From NCBI GenBank assembly GCA_050251775.1, contig JBFWMD010000012.1:3043-67042 (forward strand): a stretch of 64,000 nt of DNA, read 5' to 3'. The notes under the pieces were generated by a model that was given only the letters and a program-made list of their open reading frames with translations, ran no database searches and was not told the origin of the DNA. The position numbers and the translations under genes are program-made. Each line of letters begins with the position of its first letter. The stretch's first letter is position 1. This DNA is from Paucidesulfovibrio sp050251775 (GTDB lineage Bacteria > Desulfobacterota > Desulfovibrionia > Desulfovibrionales > Desulfovibrionaceae). This document shows positions 26,069 to 34,984 of the stretch, in pieces.

Positions 26069-27235
26069 ATGAGGGTGCTGCACCTGATCACCGCACTGGA
26101 AACGGGCGGTGCCGAGACCATGCTGGCCAAGCTCGTGGAGAGCATGGATTCCAGCGCGTACGAGCCCGTGGTGGTCAGCATGCTCCGGCCTGGGCTCCTG
26201 GGGGAGCGCATCCGCTCCGCCGGAGTGGAACTGCATGACCTGGGCATGCGCCGGGGCCTGCCCTCGCCGCTGGCCCTGGCCCGACTGACATCCCTGCTGC
26301 GCGCCCTGCGTCCGGACGTGGTCCAGACCTGGCTCTACCACGCGGACCTGCTGGGCCTGGCCGCCGTACGCCTGGGTTTTCCCCTGGGAGGGCGTCCGGC
26401 CCTGGCCTGGAACCTGCGCTGCTCATTCATGGATTTTTCCCAATACCGCCGCTCCACCGCATGGACCGTGCGGGTCTGCGCCCGCGTTTCCGGCCTGCCC
26501 GAGGCTGTGGTCGCCAATTCCCGCTCCGCCGTGGACCGGCACATTGCCCTGGGCTATGTTCCGCGCCGGTTCGAAATCATCCCCAACGGCTTTGATGCCG
26601 AGCGTTTCCGGCCCCGACCCGAGGCTGCGGAGCAATTGCGCCGCGAACTGGATCTGCCTGCCGGAGCCCTGCTGGCGGGCATGGTCGCACGCTTCGATCC
26701 CATGAAGGATTACCGCACGTTTCTGCGGGCCGCTGGCCGGGTTGCCGGACTGCGGGCGGACGTGCATTTCGTTTGCTGCGGCAGGGGTGCGGACCCGGAA
26801 AACCCCGAGCTGGCGCACTGGGCGCGGCAGGCCCGCCTGAACGGGCGGTTGCACCTGCTGGGCCAGCGGTCAGACGTGGAGCGGATTCTGGCCGGGCTGG
26901 ACCTCTGCGTCTCCTCATCCTCGGGAGAGAGCTTTCCCAACGTTCTGGGCGAGGCCCTGTGTTGCGGGGTTCCCTGCGTGGCCACGGATGCGGGCGACTC
27001 CGCGACCATCGTGGGCCGCGCCGGGGAGGTGGTCCGTGCGGGCGACGCCGAGTTCCTGGCCAGGGCCATGGCACGGCTGCTGGCCCTGCCGGAGCCTGCC
27101 CGCCGCACCCTGGGCAGCGAAGGCCGGATGCGCATGATCCGCGAATACTCCCTGGAGAGCGTGGCCGCACGATATGCGCGTTTCTACGATTCCCTGGCGG
27201 GTCGGAGCCGGACGGACGGTTCCGGCGAAGAGTGA
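26069..27235 (+). CDS. GT4-type glycosyltransferase
   Basis: A 388-residue GT-B enzyme. The N-terminus VLHLITALETGGAETMLAKLV, the central IPNGFD, and C-terminal SSSGESFPNVLGEALCCGVPCVATDAG (the EX7E nucleotide-sugar motif) identify the GT4 family. Such enzymes transfer sugars in polysaccharide or lipopolysaccharide synthesis. No other sugar genes are adjacent. The ATG lacks an obvious ribosome site. Confidence 0.9.
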   Translation: MRVLHLITALETGGAETMLAKLVESMDSSAYEPVVVSMLRPGLLGERIRSAGVELHDLGMRRGLPSPLALARLTSLLRALRPDVVQTWLYHADLLGLAAVRLGFPLGGRPALAWNLRCSFMDFSQYRRSTAWTVRVCARVSGLPEAVVANSRSAVDRHIALGYVPRRFEIIPNGFDAERFRPRPEAAEQLRRELDLPAGALLAGMVARFDPMKDYRTFLRAAGRVAGLRADVHFVCCGRGADPENPELAHWARQARLNGRLHLLGQRSDVERILAGLDLCVSSSSGESFPNVLGEALCCGVPCVATDAGDSATIVGRAGEVVRAGDAEFLARAMARLLALPEPARRTLGSEGRMRMIREYSLESVAARYARFYDSLAGRSRTDGSGEE

Positions 27236-27283
27236 ACAGGCGGACGGTCCGGATTTGCCCTGGCGTCCGCCCAGTGAGCGACG

Positions 27284-27919
27284 TTACTTTCTTCCGCTTC
27301 GGCCCCGCGTGCCGGAGGAACCACCAATGGAATTCGAGAACGAACCGCTGGAATACCGGCCAGGTCCCTGGAGCCGTTCCGCGTTGCGCTGATTCCAGCT
27401 GCGCGTTGCAGCATCCTGGGGCAGTTCGTCCGGTCCCTGCCTGGTGGTGTGGGGCGTGGCCTGAAACACGCTGCGCCCCTTGTTTTGCGTGGAAGCGCCC
27501 TGGTTTTGCAGCTGGACAGCGTGTGCTTCGGCCTCGGAATTCGACGAATTTCCAAACGCTTCCTCATGGATGCGTTCTTCCTCCTGTTCAAGATGTACCT
27601 GCGCGGCGTCCAGGTTCGCCGTGGCCGTTTGGATCAGCTCGAAATCCCCCTGTTGCTGGGCTTCCTGCAGGTTCTGCTCGGCTCTGGTCCGGGCCGCCTC
27701 CGCCTCTTTGATTTCCCGCGCGGCCTGTGTGGCGGGGTCAGACGCTTCCAGGTTTTGGTTCACTTCCCGGACACTCGCGGGAAGCGCGGCAGCTGTGGTC
27801 TCCTGCCCCCAGGCCGGACAGGACAGGAATCCTGTCAGCAGGGCGGCCAGAAGCAGTCCGGTGGCTGGCAGGCGCTGGATTTGGGCCAAGTGGCGGTGCG
27901 AAGAAAGGGTGTGCCGCAT
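27284..27919 (-). CDS. Exported Gln/Ser-rich protein, end of the ECF series
   Basis: A 211-residue protein with GAGGAG before the ATG at 27919 and a signal peptide ending near PAWGQE. The middle is a charged helix rich in Ala, Glu and Gln (AAREIKEAEAARTRAEQNLQEAQQQ), and the C-terminus is Ser/Gly/Arg-rich. It is the last of six same-strand genes starting with the sigma factor at 31886. Function unknown; a surface structural role is suggested by composition. Confidence 0.7.
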   Translation of the reverse strand: MRHTLSSHRHLAQIQRLPATGLLLAALLTGFLSCPAWGQETTAAALPASVREVNQNLEASDPATQAAREIKEAEAARTRAEQNLQEAQQQGDFELIQTATANLDAAQVHLEQEEERIHEEAFGNSSNSEAEAHAVQLQNQGASTQNKGRSVFQATPHTTRQGPDELPQDAATRSWNQRNAERLQGPGRYSSGSFSNSIGGSSGTRGRSGRK

Positions 27920-28046
27920 GACGTGAATCTCCTCGGAACGCAACCGGACCGTGGGAACGGCGCGATCCGGTTGCGGATGAGTTTTTGTGAACCCGAACGT
28001 CGTGGCCTTTGGCAATGTGTCTGGTGAATGGAGACGGTTCAGGGCG

Positions 28047-28871
28047 TCACATGCCACCACCGCCTCCGCCTCCGCCGCCTCCACCGCCTCCACCGCCTCC
28101 ACCGCCTCCACCGCCGCCACCGCCAGAGCCGCCGCCAGCACCGCCCGCGCCACCGCCAGCACCGCCGGAACCGCCGCCGGATCCGGGTCCGGAACCGCCG
28201 CCACTGCGGGATGCCGCGGAACTGCTGGTGGAACGGCCCAGGCCTAGCGCCTTGCTCGCGCCGTAAGAGCCTCCGGGCATGTCGGTTTCGCCGTGCCGGG
28301 TGCTGCGTGCCGTGGATCCGAATCCGCTGCGCATCTGGCTTTGAGTCTCCAGTCCGAAATTGCGCGCCTGTACCGTATGCCCGAGGCCTATGGCGCTCGG
28401 GTGGACACCGAGGGCGTGGGCGATTTCTCCCCAGCCCATGCCGGAGGCGCGCATTCCCGCGATGTCGTCCGCGCTGACGCTGGTCATGGACGCCACGGCC
28501 TCATCCGCGAGAGCCTGGGCTTCGGCCAGGCTTGTGGTTGCCGCGGCAATGGTGTCTGCTTCGCCAAGCGCCACGGCGTCCGCGAGATCCTGTTCCGCAT
28601 CCGCCACAGCGGACATGGCCGCCTCCACAGTGGCATCGGCGATTTCAGCTGCCGCTGCCGCGAGATTTGCGGCGCGTTCCGCGTCCCTGGGACTGCCGAG
28701 CGCGGAGCCGTCCACGGAGGCGTCCGTGGTCTCCTGTGCGTCGTCTGTGTCGGCGATGTCCTGGGCAAAGGCCATGTCAGCGCACATCAGGACCAGCAGC
28801 ATCGCCAGAATCAGGGCGGACAATCCGCTTGTACCCCCAAAACACCGGGGCCGCATTCGTGTCGTGCTCAT
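28047..28871 (-). CDS. Exported protein with C-terminal poly-glycine tail
   Basis: A 274-residue protein with AGGAGC upstream and a signal peptide (ILAMLLVLMCADMAFAQ). The mature part begins with an acidic Asp/Thr stretch and Ala-rich helix, then MRASGMGWGEIAHALGVHPSAIGLG, a short motif found in several unrelated exported proteins. The last about 65 residues are mostly Gly with Ser/Ala, ending in over 20 consecutive Gly and a Met. The coding DNA is an imperfect 9-nt tandem repeat. Function unknown. Confidence 0.75.
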   Translation of the reverse strand: MSTTRMRPRCFGGTSGLSALILAMLLVLMCADMAFAQDIADTDDAQETTDASVDGSALGSPRDAERAANLAAAAAEIADATVEAAMSAVADAEQDLADAVALGEADTIAAATTSLAEAQALADEAVASMTSVSADDIAGMRASGMGWGEIAHALGVHPSAIGLGHTVQARNFGLETQSQMRSGFGSTARSTRHGETDMPGGSYGASKALGLGRSTSSSAASRSGGGSGPGSGGGSGGAGGGAGGAGGGSGGGGGGGGGGGGGGGGGGGGGGGGM

Positions 28872-28881
28872 GGGTCTGCTC

Positions 28882-29853
28882 CTATTGAGGCCGTTCATGG
28901 GCCTCGGTGATGAGATTGACGGATTCCGGGAGCCGGTAGTCCCACTCGGAAGTGTGGACAACCTCCCCCCTGCCAAACCAGCTGAGCAGCAGCCGTTTTG
29001 CGGATACCTTGGGGAAATGGATCGTTATGTAGCGCTGGACCCGTTCCGCCCGCATCCTGGCGAGCGGGGCGTCCTTGTCCGCATAGGCCACGATGTGGAC
29101 GTGCAGCGCCTGATTGTTTTCGAGCATGGCTCCGAGGACATCCAGGGAGGAGCGCACGTCGAAACCGAGCCGGGAAGTGCCGGGTTCAAAGCTGATGGCA
29201 CGCAGGGGAACCGTGCGCTTGCCGAGGATGAAGTTCCGGTAGCTGAAGTCGCCATAGGCGTTCAGCTGTTCCACGGCGGAGATGGCCATGTCGCCGTCGG
29301 GATAGGCGAGCATGAAGTCCAGCAGGGCCGAGCGGGCTTCCTGCTCGCGGCCCAGCCGGTCCAGGGCCACGGCCCGGTTGTACATGGCCCCGGGTTCGCG
29401 CTCGCGAAGTTCGAGAACCGTGTCGTATTCCCGCAGAGCCGCGCGCCATTCCCCGGCGTCCAGATGGCTGTGCCCCAGATAGAGGTGCGCGGAAATGTGG
29501 TCCGGGTCCAGGTTTACGGCACGGAGATATTCAGCCCGTTCCGCGTCGAAGTCGAAGAGCGCCCAGTGGGTCACGCCCAGCCAAAAATGATACTCGGCCT
29601 CGCCGGGGTCGAGTGTGGCGGCCTTTTGGATGAAGGGCAGGGCCTCCTTTGGTCGATCCGTGGCCAACAGAAACCGCGCCGCATAGTAGTTGGCTTCGGG
29701 GTCGTGGGGATCCTGGGCCACGGCTTGCTTCGCAAGGCTCAACCCCTGTTCGTAGGAACCTTCCTGGAGCAGGGACCGGCCTTGAAGGGGAAGGCAGCCT
29801 GTGAGCAGCAGCAGGCAGCAAAATGTCAGGATGGTCTTTTTCATGTGCTTCAA
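28882..29853 (-). CDS. TPR lipoprotein with OmpA-like C-terminus
   Basis: A 323-residue protein with lipobox LLLLTGC near residue 20. TPR units fill residues about 30-200 (YYAARFLLATDRPKEALPFIQKAATLDPGEAEY and repeats). The C-terminal 100 residues (LDVLGAMLENNQALHVHIVAYADKDAPLARMRAERVQRYI) resemble an OmpA peptidoglycan-binding domain. It should tether between membrane and cell wall. It starts 73 nt after the previous gene's stop in the ECF series. Confidence 0.8.
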   Translation of the reverse strand: MKHMKKTILTFCCLLLLTGCLPLQGRSLLQEGSYEQGLSLAKQAVAQDPHDPEANYYAARFLLATDRPKEALPFIQKAATLDPGEAEYHFWLGVTHWALFDFDAERAEYLRAVNLDPDHISAHLYLGHSHLDAGEWRAALREYDTVLELREREPGAMYNRAVALDRLGREQEARSALLDFMLAYPDGDMAISAVEQLNAYGDFSYRNFILGKRTVPLRAISFEPGTSRLGFDVRSSLDVLGAMLENNQALHVHIVAYADKDAPLARMRAERVQRYITIHFPKVSAKRLLLSWFGRGEVVHTSEWDYRLPESVNLITEAHERPQ

Positions 29854-29925
29854 ATCCCTCGAAAAGCGTTGGTCGTGATCGGCATTGCGGGACAGCGCGG
29901 CCCATTGCGCCCGCCCCGTTCGGCG

Positions 29926-30759
29926 TCAGGGGATCCGGTCCGCGCCGACGGGATCCCGGGGCACGGCGCCCAGTCGCGCCATCAGTCCGCGCAGGCCTTG
30001 CCCCTCCCTCAGGGCTTCCAGAGCTTCCTGCTTCAGTTGTTGTTCAGAAATTCCGCGCTGTTGCGCCTGGAGCGCCACCCTGGAGAGGTATTCCCATTCC
30101 GGGGTCAGCGTTTTGCTGACGATGCCCGTGTCCACGATGTCGCGGGCCAGTTCCTGGGGGTAATCCGTCTGGCGCATCAGCGCGAGCACGCGCAGGCCCA
30201 CGGCGAGCAGTTCCGGCGAGGCATGGCGGTGCGCCGAGACCAGGGACTCCGCCTCGGAGCGGGGCAGGCCCAGGGCCAGGGATTCTCCTGCGGAGCGGAG
30301 CACCTCCGGCAAGAGCGGCGAACCCTCCGGCTGGGCCAGAGGGGCGAGCAGGGAGCGCGCGGAGCGGTAATCATCGAGCTTTGCCCTGAGGACCCTGCAC
30401 AGTCGGGCGGGCTGCACACGCTTGGAAAACCCTTCGGCGGTCTTGTCCGCAAAGGGCTCCATGGGCAGCCCCTCCTCGCAAGGCAGCAGCAGTGCTCCGG
30501 CGATCTCTTCCGCGTCCTTCCGTTCCAGTTCGCCCTCCAGAACCAGGGCGAGCAATCGGCTGGTCAGGGAGCCGGGAACCCCGCAACGGTTCAATCGTTC
30601 CACGGTTTGTTCCAGAGTGGGAGCCGGGGCATCTTCCGCTCGTGCCGCGCAAATCGAGAGGCTCCAGACAAAGCACGCAAGCAGGAGCAGCGTTGTGAAG
30701 CGCCGCATGGCAAGACAAAGTGTTGCGATCATCCGGTGCGGGCCGCGTTCAGAGCGCAT
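29926..30759 (-). CDS. Exported protein of unknown function
   Basis: A 277-residue protein. The ATG at 30759 has GGAAGGG upstream and overlaps the end of the anti-sigma gene by 11 nt, so coupling is likely; shorter starts at 30732 or 30708 are possible. A hydrophobic segment ending AARA is the signal peptide. The mature part is a soluble helical protein rich in Leu, Ala and Glu with no recognised domain. Confidence 0.7.
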   Translation of the reverse strand: MRSERGPHRMIATLCLAMRRFTTLLLLACFVWSLSICAARAEDAPAPTLEQTVERLNRCGVPGSLTSRLLALVLEGELERKDAEEIAGALLLPCEEGLPMEPFADKTAEGFSKRVQPARLCRVLRAKLDDYRSARSLLAPLAQPEGSPLLPEVLRSAGESLALGLPRSEAESLVSAHRHASPELLAVGLRVLALMRQTDYPQELARDIVDTGIVSKTLTPEWEYLSRVALQAQQRGISEQQLKQEALEALREGQGLRGLMARLGAVPRDPVGADRIP

Positions 30760-31333
30760 GGGACCCTTCCACCATCAAAAGCGAGTTCCTCTGGCCGAAA
30801 CCGTCGTCCTTGGAAAAAGGGGCGTCCGGATCGGGCAGGGTTTGAGCGCCATTGACCAGAAAGACGTATTCGTGACTGCCCTGGGGCAATTCCGTTGTGA
30901 GAACCCAGGCCCCGGCGGATGCGTCGTAGCGCATTTCGAACCCGGTGGGCCGCCAGTTATTGAAGGAGCCGAGCACCGCCACGGAATGCAGGCCCCGGTG
31001 CTTGTCGGCGAGCACGAAGCGGACGCTGGTTCCGGCGTATTCCGCGACACCGGAATCGGTCACACCGCTCCGGGGCGTCGGCAAAAAATGCGGCAACAGC
31101 AGCACGGCGGCCACGGCCAGCGCGAGCACGGGCGCGATCCGGACCGGGGTGAAGGTCAGGGTCCGGGGCCGGGTCGCCCAGAGCCGGAAGCGCAACAGGA
31201 GCGACGGCTGGCGTTGCGGCAGGCGGCGCATCAGCCGGGCATGGAAGTCCGGGTCGGGTTCCATGTCGGGCAGGGAGCGCAACAGCGCCCGGAGTTCCTC
31301 GTCGCGTGGGTTATACCGGCATTGGTTATTCAT
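30749..31333 (-). CDS. Anti-sigma-like membrane protein with AMPK/CBM-type domain
   Basis: A 194-residue protein that overlaps the sigma gene by 8 nt. Residues 1-60 are cytoplasmic and Arg-rich (no HxxxCxxC zinc motif is visible), residues about 65-85 form one transmembrane helix, and the periplasmic part has LHSVAVLGSFNNWRPTGFEM and HEYVFLVNGAQTLPDPDAP, the signature of the glycogen-binding E-set/AMPK-type domain. Position and topology suggest an anti-sigma factor sensing a saccharide or envelope state; this is inference. Confidence 0.75.
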   Translation of the reverse strand: MNNQCRYNPRDEELRALLRSLPDMEPDPDFHARLMRRLPQRQPSLLLRFRLWATRPRTLTFTPVRIAPVLALAVAAVLLLPHFLPTPRSGVTDSGVAEYAGTSVRFVLADKHRGLHSVAVLGSFNNWRPTGFEMRYDASAGAWVLTTELPQGSHEYVFLVNGAQTLPDPDAPFSKDDGFGQRNSLLMVEGSHAL

Positions 31334-31886
31334 GGCGCGGCTCCTTGAAAAAGTCCCGGAGCATGTCGAGCCCCCGATGGACGCGCATCTTGGCCCCGCT
31401 CACGCTGACATCCAGAGATTCGGCGATCTCCTCCATGGAGCAATCCTCCTTGTAGCGCAGGATGAGGGCCTCCCGGTAGGGCAGGGGCAGGCAAAGCAAG
31501 CGGGATTCGATGGTTCGGGCGTCCAGGGTGACGTTCATGCGTTCCTCGGAAAATTCTTCTGCGCAGGTATCCGGCAGGGCATCGATTTCCTGCCATGGGC
31601 TTTCGGACGAGCGGCCTTTGGCCCGGAAATGGTCGCGGAGCCGGTTCATACCGATGGCGTAGAGCCAGGAAAAGAACCGGGCGGAGAGCCGGAAGGTTTC
31701 GAGCTTTTCAAAGGCCTTGAGAAAGGCGTCCTGGGCCAGGTCCTGGGCCAGCTCCCGGGAGCCGGTGTTGCGGTACATCAGGTTCAGCAGGGGGCGCTGG
31801 TAACGCGCGACAAGAAGCCCGAACGCCTCGGCGTCTCCGTTGAGTGTTTCCCTGACAAGGGCCGAATCCTTTTCCGACTGATTCAT
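31326..31886 (-). CDS. ECF RNA polymerase sigma factor
   Basis: A 186-residue sigma-70 family factor of the ECF group. Region 2 has RYQRPLLNLMYRNTGSRELAQDLAQDAFLKAFEKL, region 4 has LPYREALILRYKEDCSMEEIAESLDVSVSGAKMRVHRGLDMLR. The start at 31886 is preferred; an upstream in-frame start at 31952 adds a non-conserved extension. It heads the minus-strand series of exported proteins, so those genes are likely its targets. Confidence 0.9.
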   Translation of the reverse strand: MNQSEKDSALVRETLNGDAEAFGLLVARYQRPLLNLMYRNTGSRELAQDLAQDAFLKAFEKLETFRLSARFFSWLYAIGMNRLRDHFRAKGRSSESPWQEIDALPDTCAEEFSEERMNVTLDARTIESRLLCLPLPYREALILRYKEDCSMEEIAESLDVSVSGAKMRVHRGLDMLRDFFKEPRHE

Positions 31887-32031
31887 CCGCGTGGCATCCT
31901 GAAGGCTGCTGCTCAACAAGCCTTTAAAAAGATATACGCCGGCGAGGCCCAAAGGTCACAAAGAAATCTTCAGGACGGATCGTGACCCGGAAATGAGAAT
32001 AAAGAACTCTCAAGAAGAATTTGAAAAGCTT

Positions 32032-32047
32032 TGGCACGCGGGTTGCT
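32032..32047 (+). promoter_or_regulatory. Sigma-54 promoter of flgE
   Basis: TGGCACG-CGGG-TTGCT is an exact match to the sigma-54 consensus with the GG/GC pair 10 nt apart. It lies 107 nt before the hook gene start. Confidence 0.92.
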
Positions 32048-32153
32048 GTTTCTAGAGCGGGGAAGTTTATTCCGGGCCCTGCGCCGTGGCGCAGGGGAGG
32101 AAACCGGAGCAAGGAGAGCGTTCGCCACGAGGCGGGCATCCCAAGGAGTCGTC

Positions 32154-33725
32154 ATGGCATTTTCATCATTGTACATCGGCGCGACCGGGCTTGTGAGCCA
32201 TGGCCAGCGCATGGATGTGATCGGGAACAATCTCGCCAACGTGAGTACGTCGGGCTACAAGGGCGCGGATGCGCTCTTCCAGAACCTGATGAGCACGCAA
32301 CTGGCCTGCGGGTCCAACCGCAGCGGGAGCAACGCGATCCAAACCAGCCAGAAGGGGCTCGGCGTGGGCGTCGCGGATATCCGCACGAGTTTTCTGGAGG
32401 GAGCCTACGAAACCACGACCACGTCCACGGACATGGCCGTGACGGGCAACGGGTTCTTTGGTGTGGTCAACCCGGAGGACGGGAGCCAATATTATACCCG
32501 TTCCGGCGTGTTCCGTTTCAACAAGCAGGGCTATCTGCTCACTCCGCAGGGGTATCGGGTCCAGGGCGGGGCCGTGGACCGAACCACCGGACTCGTGGGG
32601 TCCATAGGGGACATCCGCCTGCCTTACCAGGAAATCACGGTCAACGGGCAAATCGTGCCCGCCATCATTTCCGAGCCCAAGGCCACCACGGCCATTACCC
32701 TGCAGACCAACCTGGACTATGCCACAGCGGACAGCTACACCGACGCGGCCAATCCCTTTTTCGCCATGGCCAAGGCCTGGAACGGGCTGAACGACGATCC
32801 GCTCAGCAGCCCCACAGGCTATGAGACCCCGGTCAAAGTCTACGACAACAACGGAAAAGCGCACAATCTGAGCGTGCGCTTCGATCCCGTGGACACCTCC
32901 ACGCTGAGCAATGCCGCGGCGGGCAGCAGCTATTGGGAATACCTCGTGACCATGGATCCCTCCGAGGACGGCTCGGCTCTGGCCGGGACCTCGGGCGCGG
33001 GCCTGCTGGGCATGGGCGTGTTGACATTCAACAAGTACGGGGAGCTCACGGGCCAGAGCGCCTTCAACCTGACCGGAACCGATCCTTCGGTGCTCAGCAA
33101 CTGGACTCCCGCAGCCTTCAATGCCGACGGCGTGCCTTCGTTCAACGCGTCCTTCAGCGGAGCCACCTCCCAGAGCGTGGCGTTGGATTTCGGCCTGAGC
33201 ACCTCCTCGTCCTCCTGGACAGCGGGCATGGCCGGCTCCGCCGGGGCCGTGGGCAACAATGTGAGCGCCCTGGGCAACATGTCCACGCCGGACAAGGACG
33301 CCTATTCCACCACGAACTACAAATGGGGTTCCACCACCCTGGCCTCGCGCCAGGACGGCTATGCCGAGGGCTATCTGCGCTCGCTGAACGTGGACGAAAA
33401 GGGCTTCATCGTCGGGCAGTTCACCAACGGCAAGGAGGAGAAGCTCTATCAGGTGGGGTTGTATCGTTTCAACAGCGAGTATGGACTGCGTCGGGAAGGC
33501 GGCAATCTTTTCTCCGCCACGCCGGATTCCGGCTCTGCCTTGGAAGGTTTTTCCGGCGAGGAGGGACGCGGCTCGGTCTATGGAAACTCCCTGGAGATGT
33601 CCAACGTGGACATGGCCGGACAGTTCGCGAATCTGATCGTGACTCAGCGCGGCTTCCAGAGCAATACCAAGGTGATCACCACTTCCGATTCCATTCTGAG
33701 CACACTGATCGGCATCAAGCGATAG
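32154..33725 (+). CDS. flgE: Flagellar hook protein FlgE
   Basis: A 523-residue protein with AAGGAG before its ATG. The N-terminus SLYIGATGLVSHGQRMDVIGNNLANVSTSGYKGA and C-terminus VDMAGQFANLIVTQRGFQSNTKVITTSDSILSTLIGIKR are the paired helical segments of rod/hook proteins. The central region is variable and Thr/Ser-rich. It polymerises into the curved hook outside the cell. It is preceded by a perfect sigma-54 promoter and followed by a strong terminator, so it is a single-gene unit here; no other flagellar structural genes are adjacent. Confidence 0.96.
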   Translation: MAFSSLYIGATGLVSHGQRMDVIGNNLANVSTSGYKGADALFQNLMSTQLACGSNRSGSNAIQTSQKGLGVGVADIRTSFLEGAYETTTTSTDMAVTGNGFFGVVNPEDGSQYYTRSGVFRFNKQGYLLTPQGYRVQGGAVDRTTGLVGSIGDIRLPYQEITVNGQIVPAIISEPKATTAITLQTNLDYATADSYTDAANPFFAMAKAWNGLNDDPLSSPTGYETPVKVYDNNGKAHNLSVRFDPVDTSTLSNAAAGSSYWEYLVTMDPSEDGSALAGTSGAGLLGMGVLTFNKYGELTGQSAFNLTGTDPSVLSNWTPAAFNADGVPSFNASFSGATSQSVALDFGLSTSSSSWTAGMAGSAGAVGNNVSALGNMSTPDKDAYSTTNYKWGSTTLASRQDGYAEGYLRSLNVDEKGFIVGQFTNGKEEKLYQVGLYRFNSEYGLRREGGNLFSATPDSGSALEGFSGEEGRGSVYGNSLEMSNVDMAGQFANLIVTQRGFQSNTKVITTSDSILSTLIGIKR

Positions 33726-33743
33726 TTGGCTTCTTAAAGTGGA

Positions 33744-33783
33744 GGCCGCTTTCCGGATGTGCACCGGAACGCGGCCTTTTTTC
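33744..33783 (+). terminator. Terminator after flgE
   Basis: GGCCGCtTTCCGG pairs with CCGGAAcGCGGCC around a 7-nt loop, followed by six T residues. Confidence 0.9.
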
Positions 33784-33808
33784 GTTTTAGGAAACGATTT
33801 GAAAAATG

Positions 33809-33836
33809 TTGCACTTTCCTTTTGTGATGCTACAAT
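33809..33836 (+). promoter_or_regulatory. Sigma-70-like promoter before the Hpt gene
   Basis: TTGCAC and TACAAT with 16 nt between, in the AT-rich gap upstream of 34042. The rest of the gap (33837-34041) shows no gene. Confidence 0.55.
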
Positions 33837-34041
33837 AAAACCAGTCTACTCTAAATTTATGCGTCCATTCCCGGTCGAGAAAGGTCGATGTGACATTCGG
33901 AAGACATTTCGTAACGCATGGAACACATTTTGCTTTTGGGAATTATAGGAAGGACAAACCAAAAGCTCTGAAGCAAGACGCAATCGCACTGCTGCTCCTG
34001 GAAGGAGTGGCCAGTGCAGTGCGCAGTCAAAGGTGAACACT

Positions 34042-34389
34042 ATGCCGAACGAAAGAATCGAATTCAATGCCGCGTTGCTCATGGAGAGTCTGGACAACGA
34101 CGAAGAACTGCTTGAGGAATTGCTCTCGGCCTATATCGAGGACGCCCCCGTGCGGCTCGCGGGGCTGACCCGAGGCGTGGAGAGCGGCAATGCCGAAGCC
34201 GTGGTCACAGCGGCACATTCACTCAAGGGCATGTCCGGGGTCATCCGCGTGCATGGCCTGGAACTGGCGGCCCTGGAGCTGGAAACAGCCGGACGGGCTG
34301 GGGATATGGTGAAGATTCGTGCGCTGTATCCGGAGTTCCGCGCCCATCTTGAGCGCGTGCTTGAACAGGCAAAGGCCTACTTGGCCTGA
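34042..34389 (+). CDS. Hpt (histidine phosphotransfer) domain protein
   Basis: A 115-residue single-domain protein; AAGGTGA lies before the ATG. The phospho-acceptor His is in VVTAAHSLKGMSGVIRV. Helical packing and length match stand-alone Hpt domains that relay phosphate between a hybrid kinase receiver and a response regulator. No kinase is adjacent; the hybrid kinase at 16026-19238 lacks an Hpt and is a candidate partner. Confidence 0.92.
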   Translation: MPNERIEFNAALLMESLDNDEELLEELLSAYIEDAPVRLAGLTRGVESGNAEAVVTAAHSLKGMSGVIRVHGLELAALELETAGRAGDMVKIRALYPEFRAHLERVLEQAKAYLA

Positions 34390-34427
34390 GCCCGGTTCCT
34401 GTCCCGCATTTCCGGGCCTGGAAGAAT

Positions 34428-34465
34428 CGACACCAGACACGACGCAGCCGCCGTGCCTGGTGTCG
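34428..34465. terminator. Bidirectional hairpin between convergent genes
   Basis: CGACACCAGaCACG pairs with CGTGcCTGGTGTCG across a 10-nt loop, lying between the Hpt gene and the convergent decarboxylase gene. Confidence 0.7.
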
Positions 34466-34477
34466 TTGCCTTGAGAC

Positions 34478-34885
34478 TCAGGCCTGACACGCGTCCGCCC
34501 TGGCCGCGCGCTCGGAAAATACACCGGAAACCGTGAACAGGGCGTTCAGTGCTGCGGGAAATCCAGTGTACACGGCCATGTGCAGGACAATTTCCAGAAT
34601 TTCCTCCTGCGTGACGCCCACGTTCAGCGCGGCGTGGGTATGGACCGCGAGTTGGGGCTGGGAATGTCCCAGGGCAATGAGTCCGCCCAGGGTTGCGATT
34701 TCCCGCGAGCGCAGGTCCAGGCCGGGCCGGGAAAACACGTCGCCGAATCCGAATTCCACCATCAGCCGGCCCATGTCAGGAAAAAGTTTTCCCAGACGTT
34801 GGACCACGGCCTCGCCCGCATCTCCATCAATGGTCAGCAGACTTTCCAATCCCTTGGCATAGCGCTCCGAATGCTTCGCTTCCAT
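34478..34885 (-). CDS. Carboxymuconolactone decarboxylase family protein
   Basis: A 135-residue all-helical protein with AAGGAGG before the ATG at 34885. LDLRSREIATLGGLIALGHSQPQLAVHTHAALNVGVTQEEILEIVLHMAVYTGFPAALNAL is the CMD domain; the CxxC of AhpD is absent. The true substrate in such stand-alone proteins is usually unknown. It is divergent from a LysR gene, which likely regulates it. Confidence 0.9.
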   Translation of the reverse strand: MEAKHSERYAKGLESLLTIDGDAGEAVVQRLGKLFPDMGRLMVEFGFGDVFSRPGLDLRSREIATLGGLIALGHSQPQLAVHTHAALNVGVTQEEILEIVLHMAVYTGFPAALNALFTVSGVFSERAARADACQA

Positions 34886-34984
34886 AAAAGCCTCCTTGGT
34901 TGACGTGATGGGCCACTTGACGGCAGATTGACCCATGCGTCCAATGTCTTCTTTGTCTCAAATCAATACCTGCGGGGTATGATC
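34886..34984. promoter_or_regulatory. Divergent LysR control region
   Basis: The 99-bp gap between two divergent starts should hold both promoters and the LysR binding site. No exact operator is called. Confidence 0.4.

Noticed and set aside
28360..30855. 831-codon plus-strand open frame
   Set aside because: Shadow across three minus-strand exported protein genes with signal peptides and ribosome sites.
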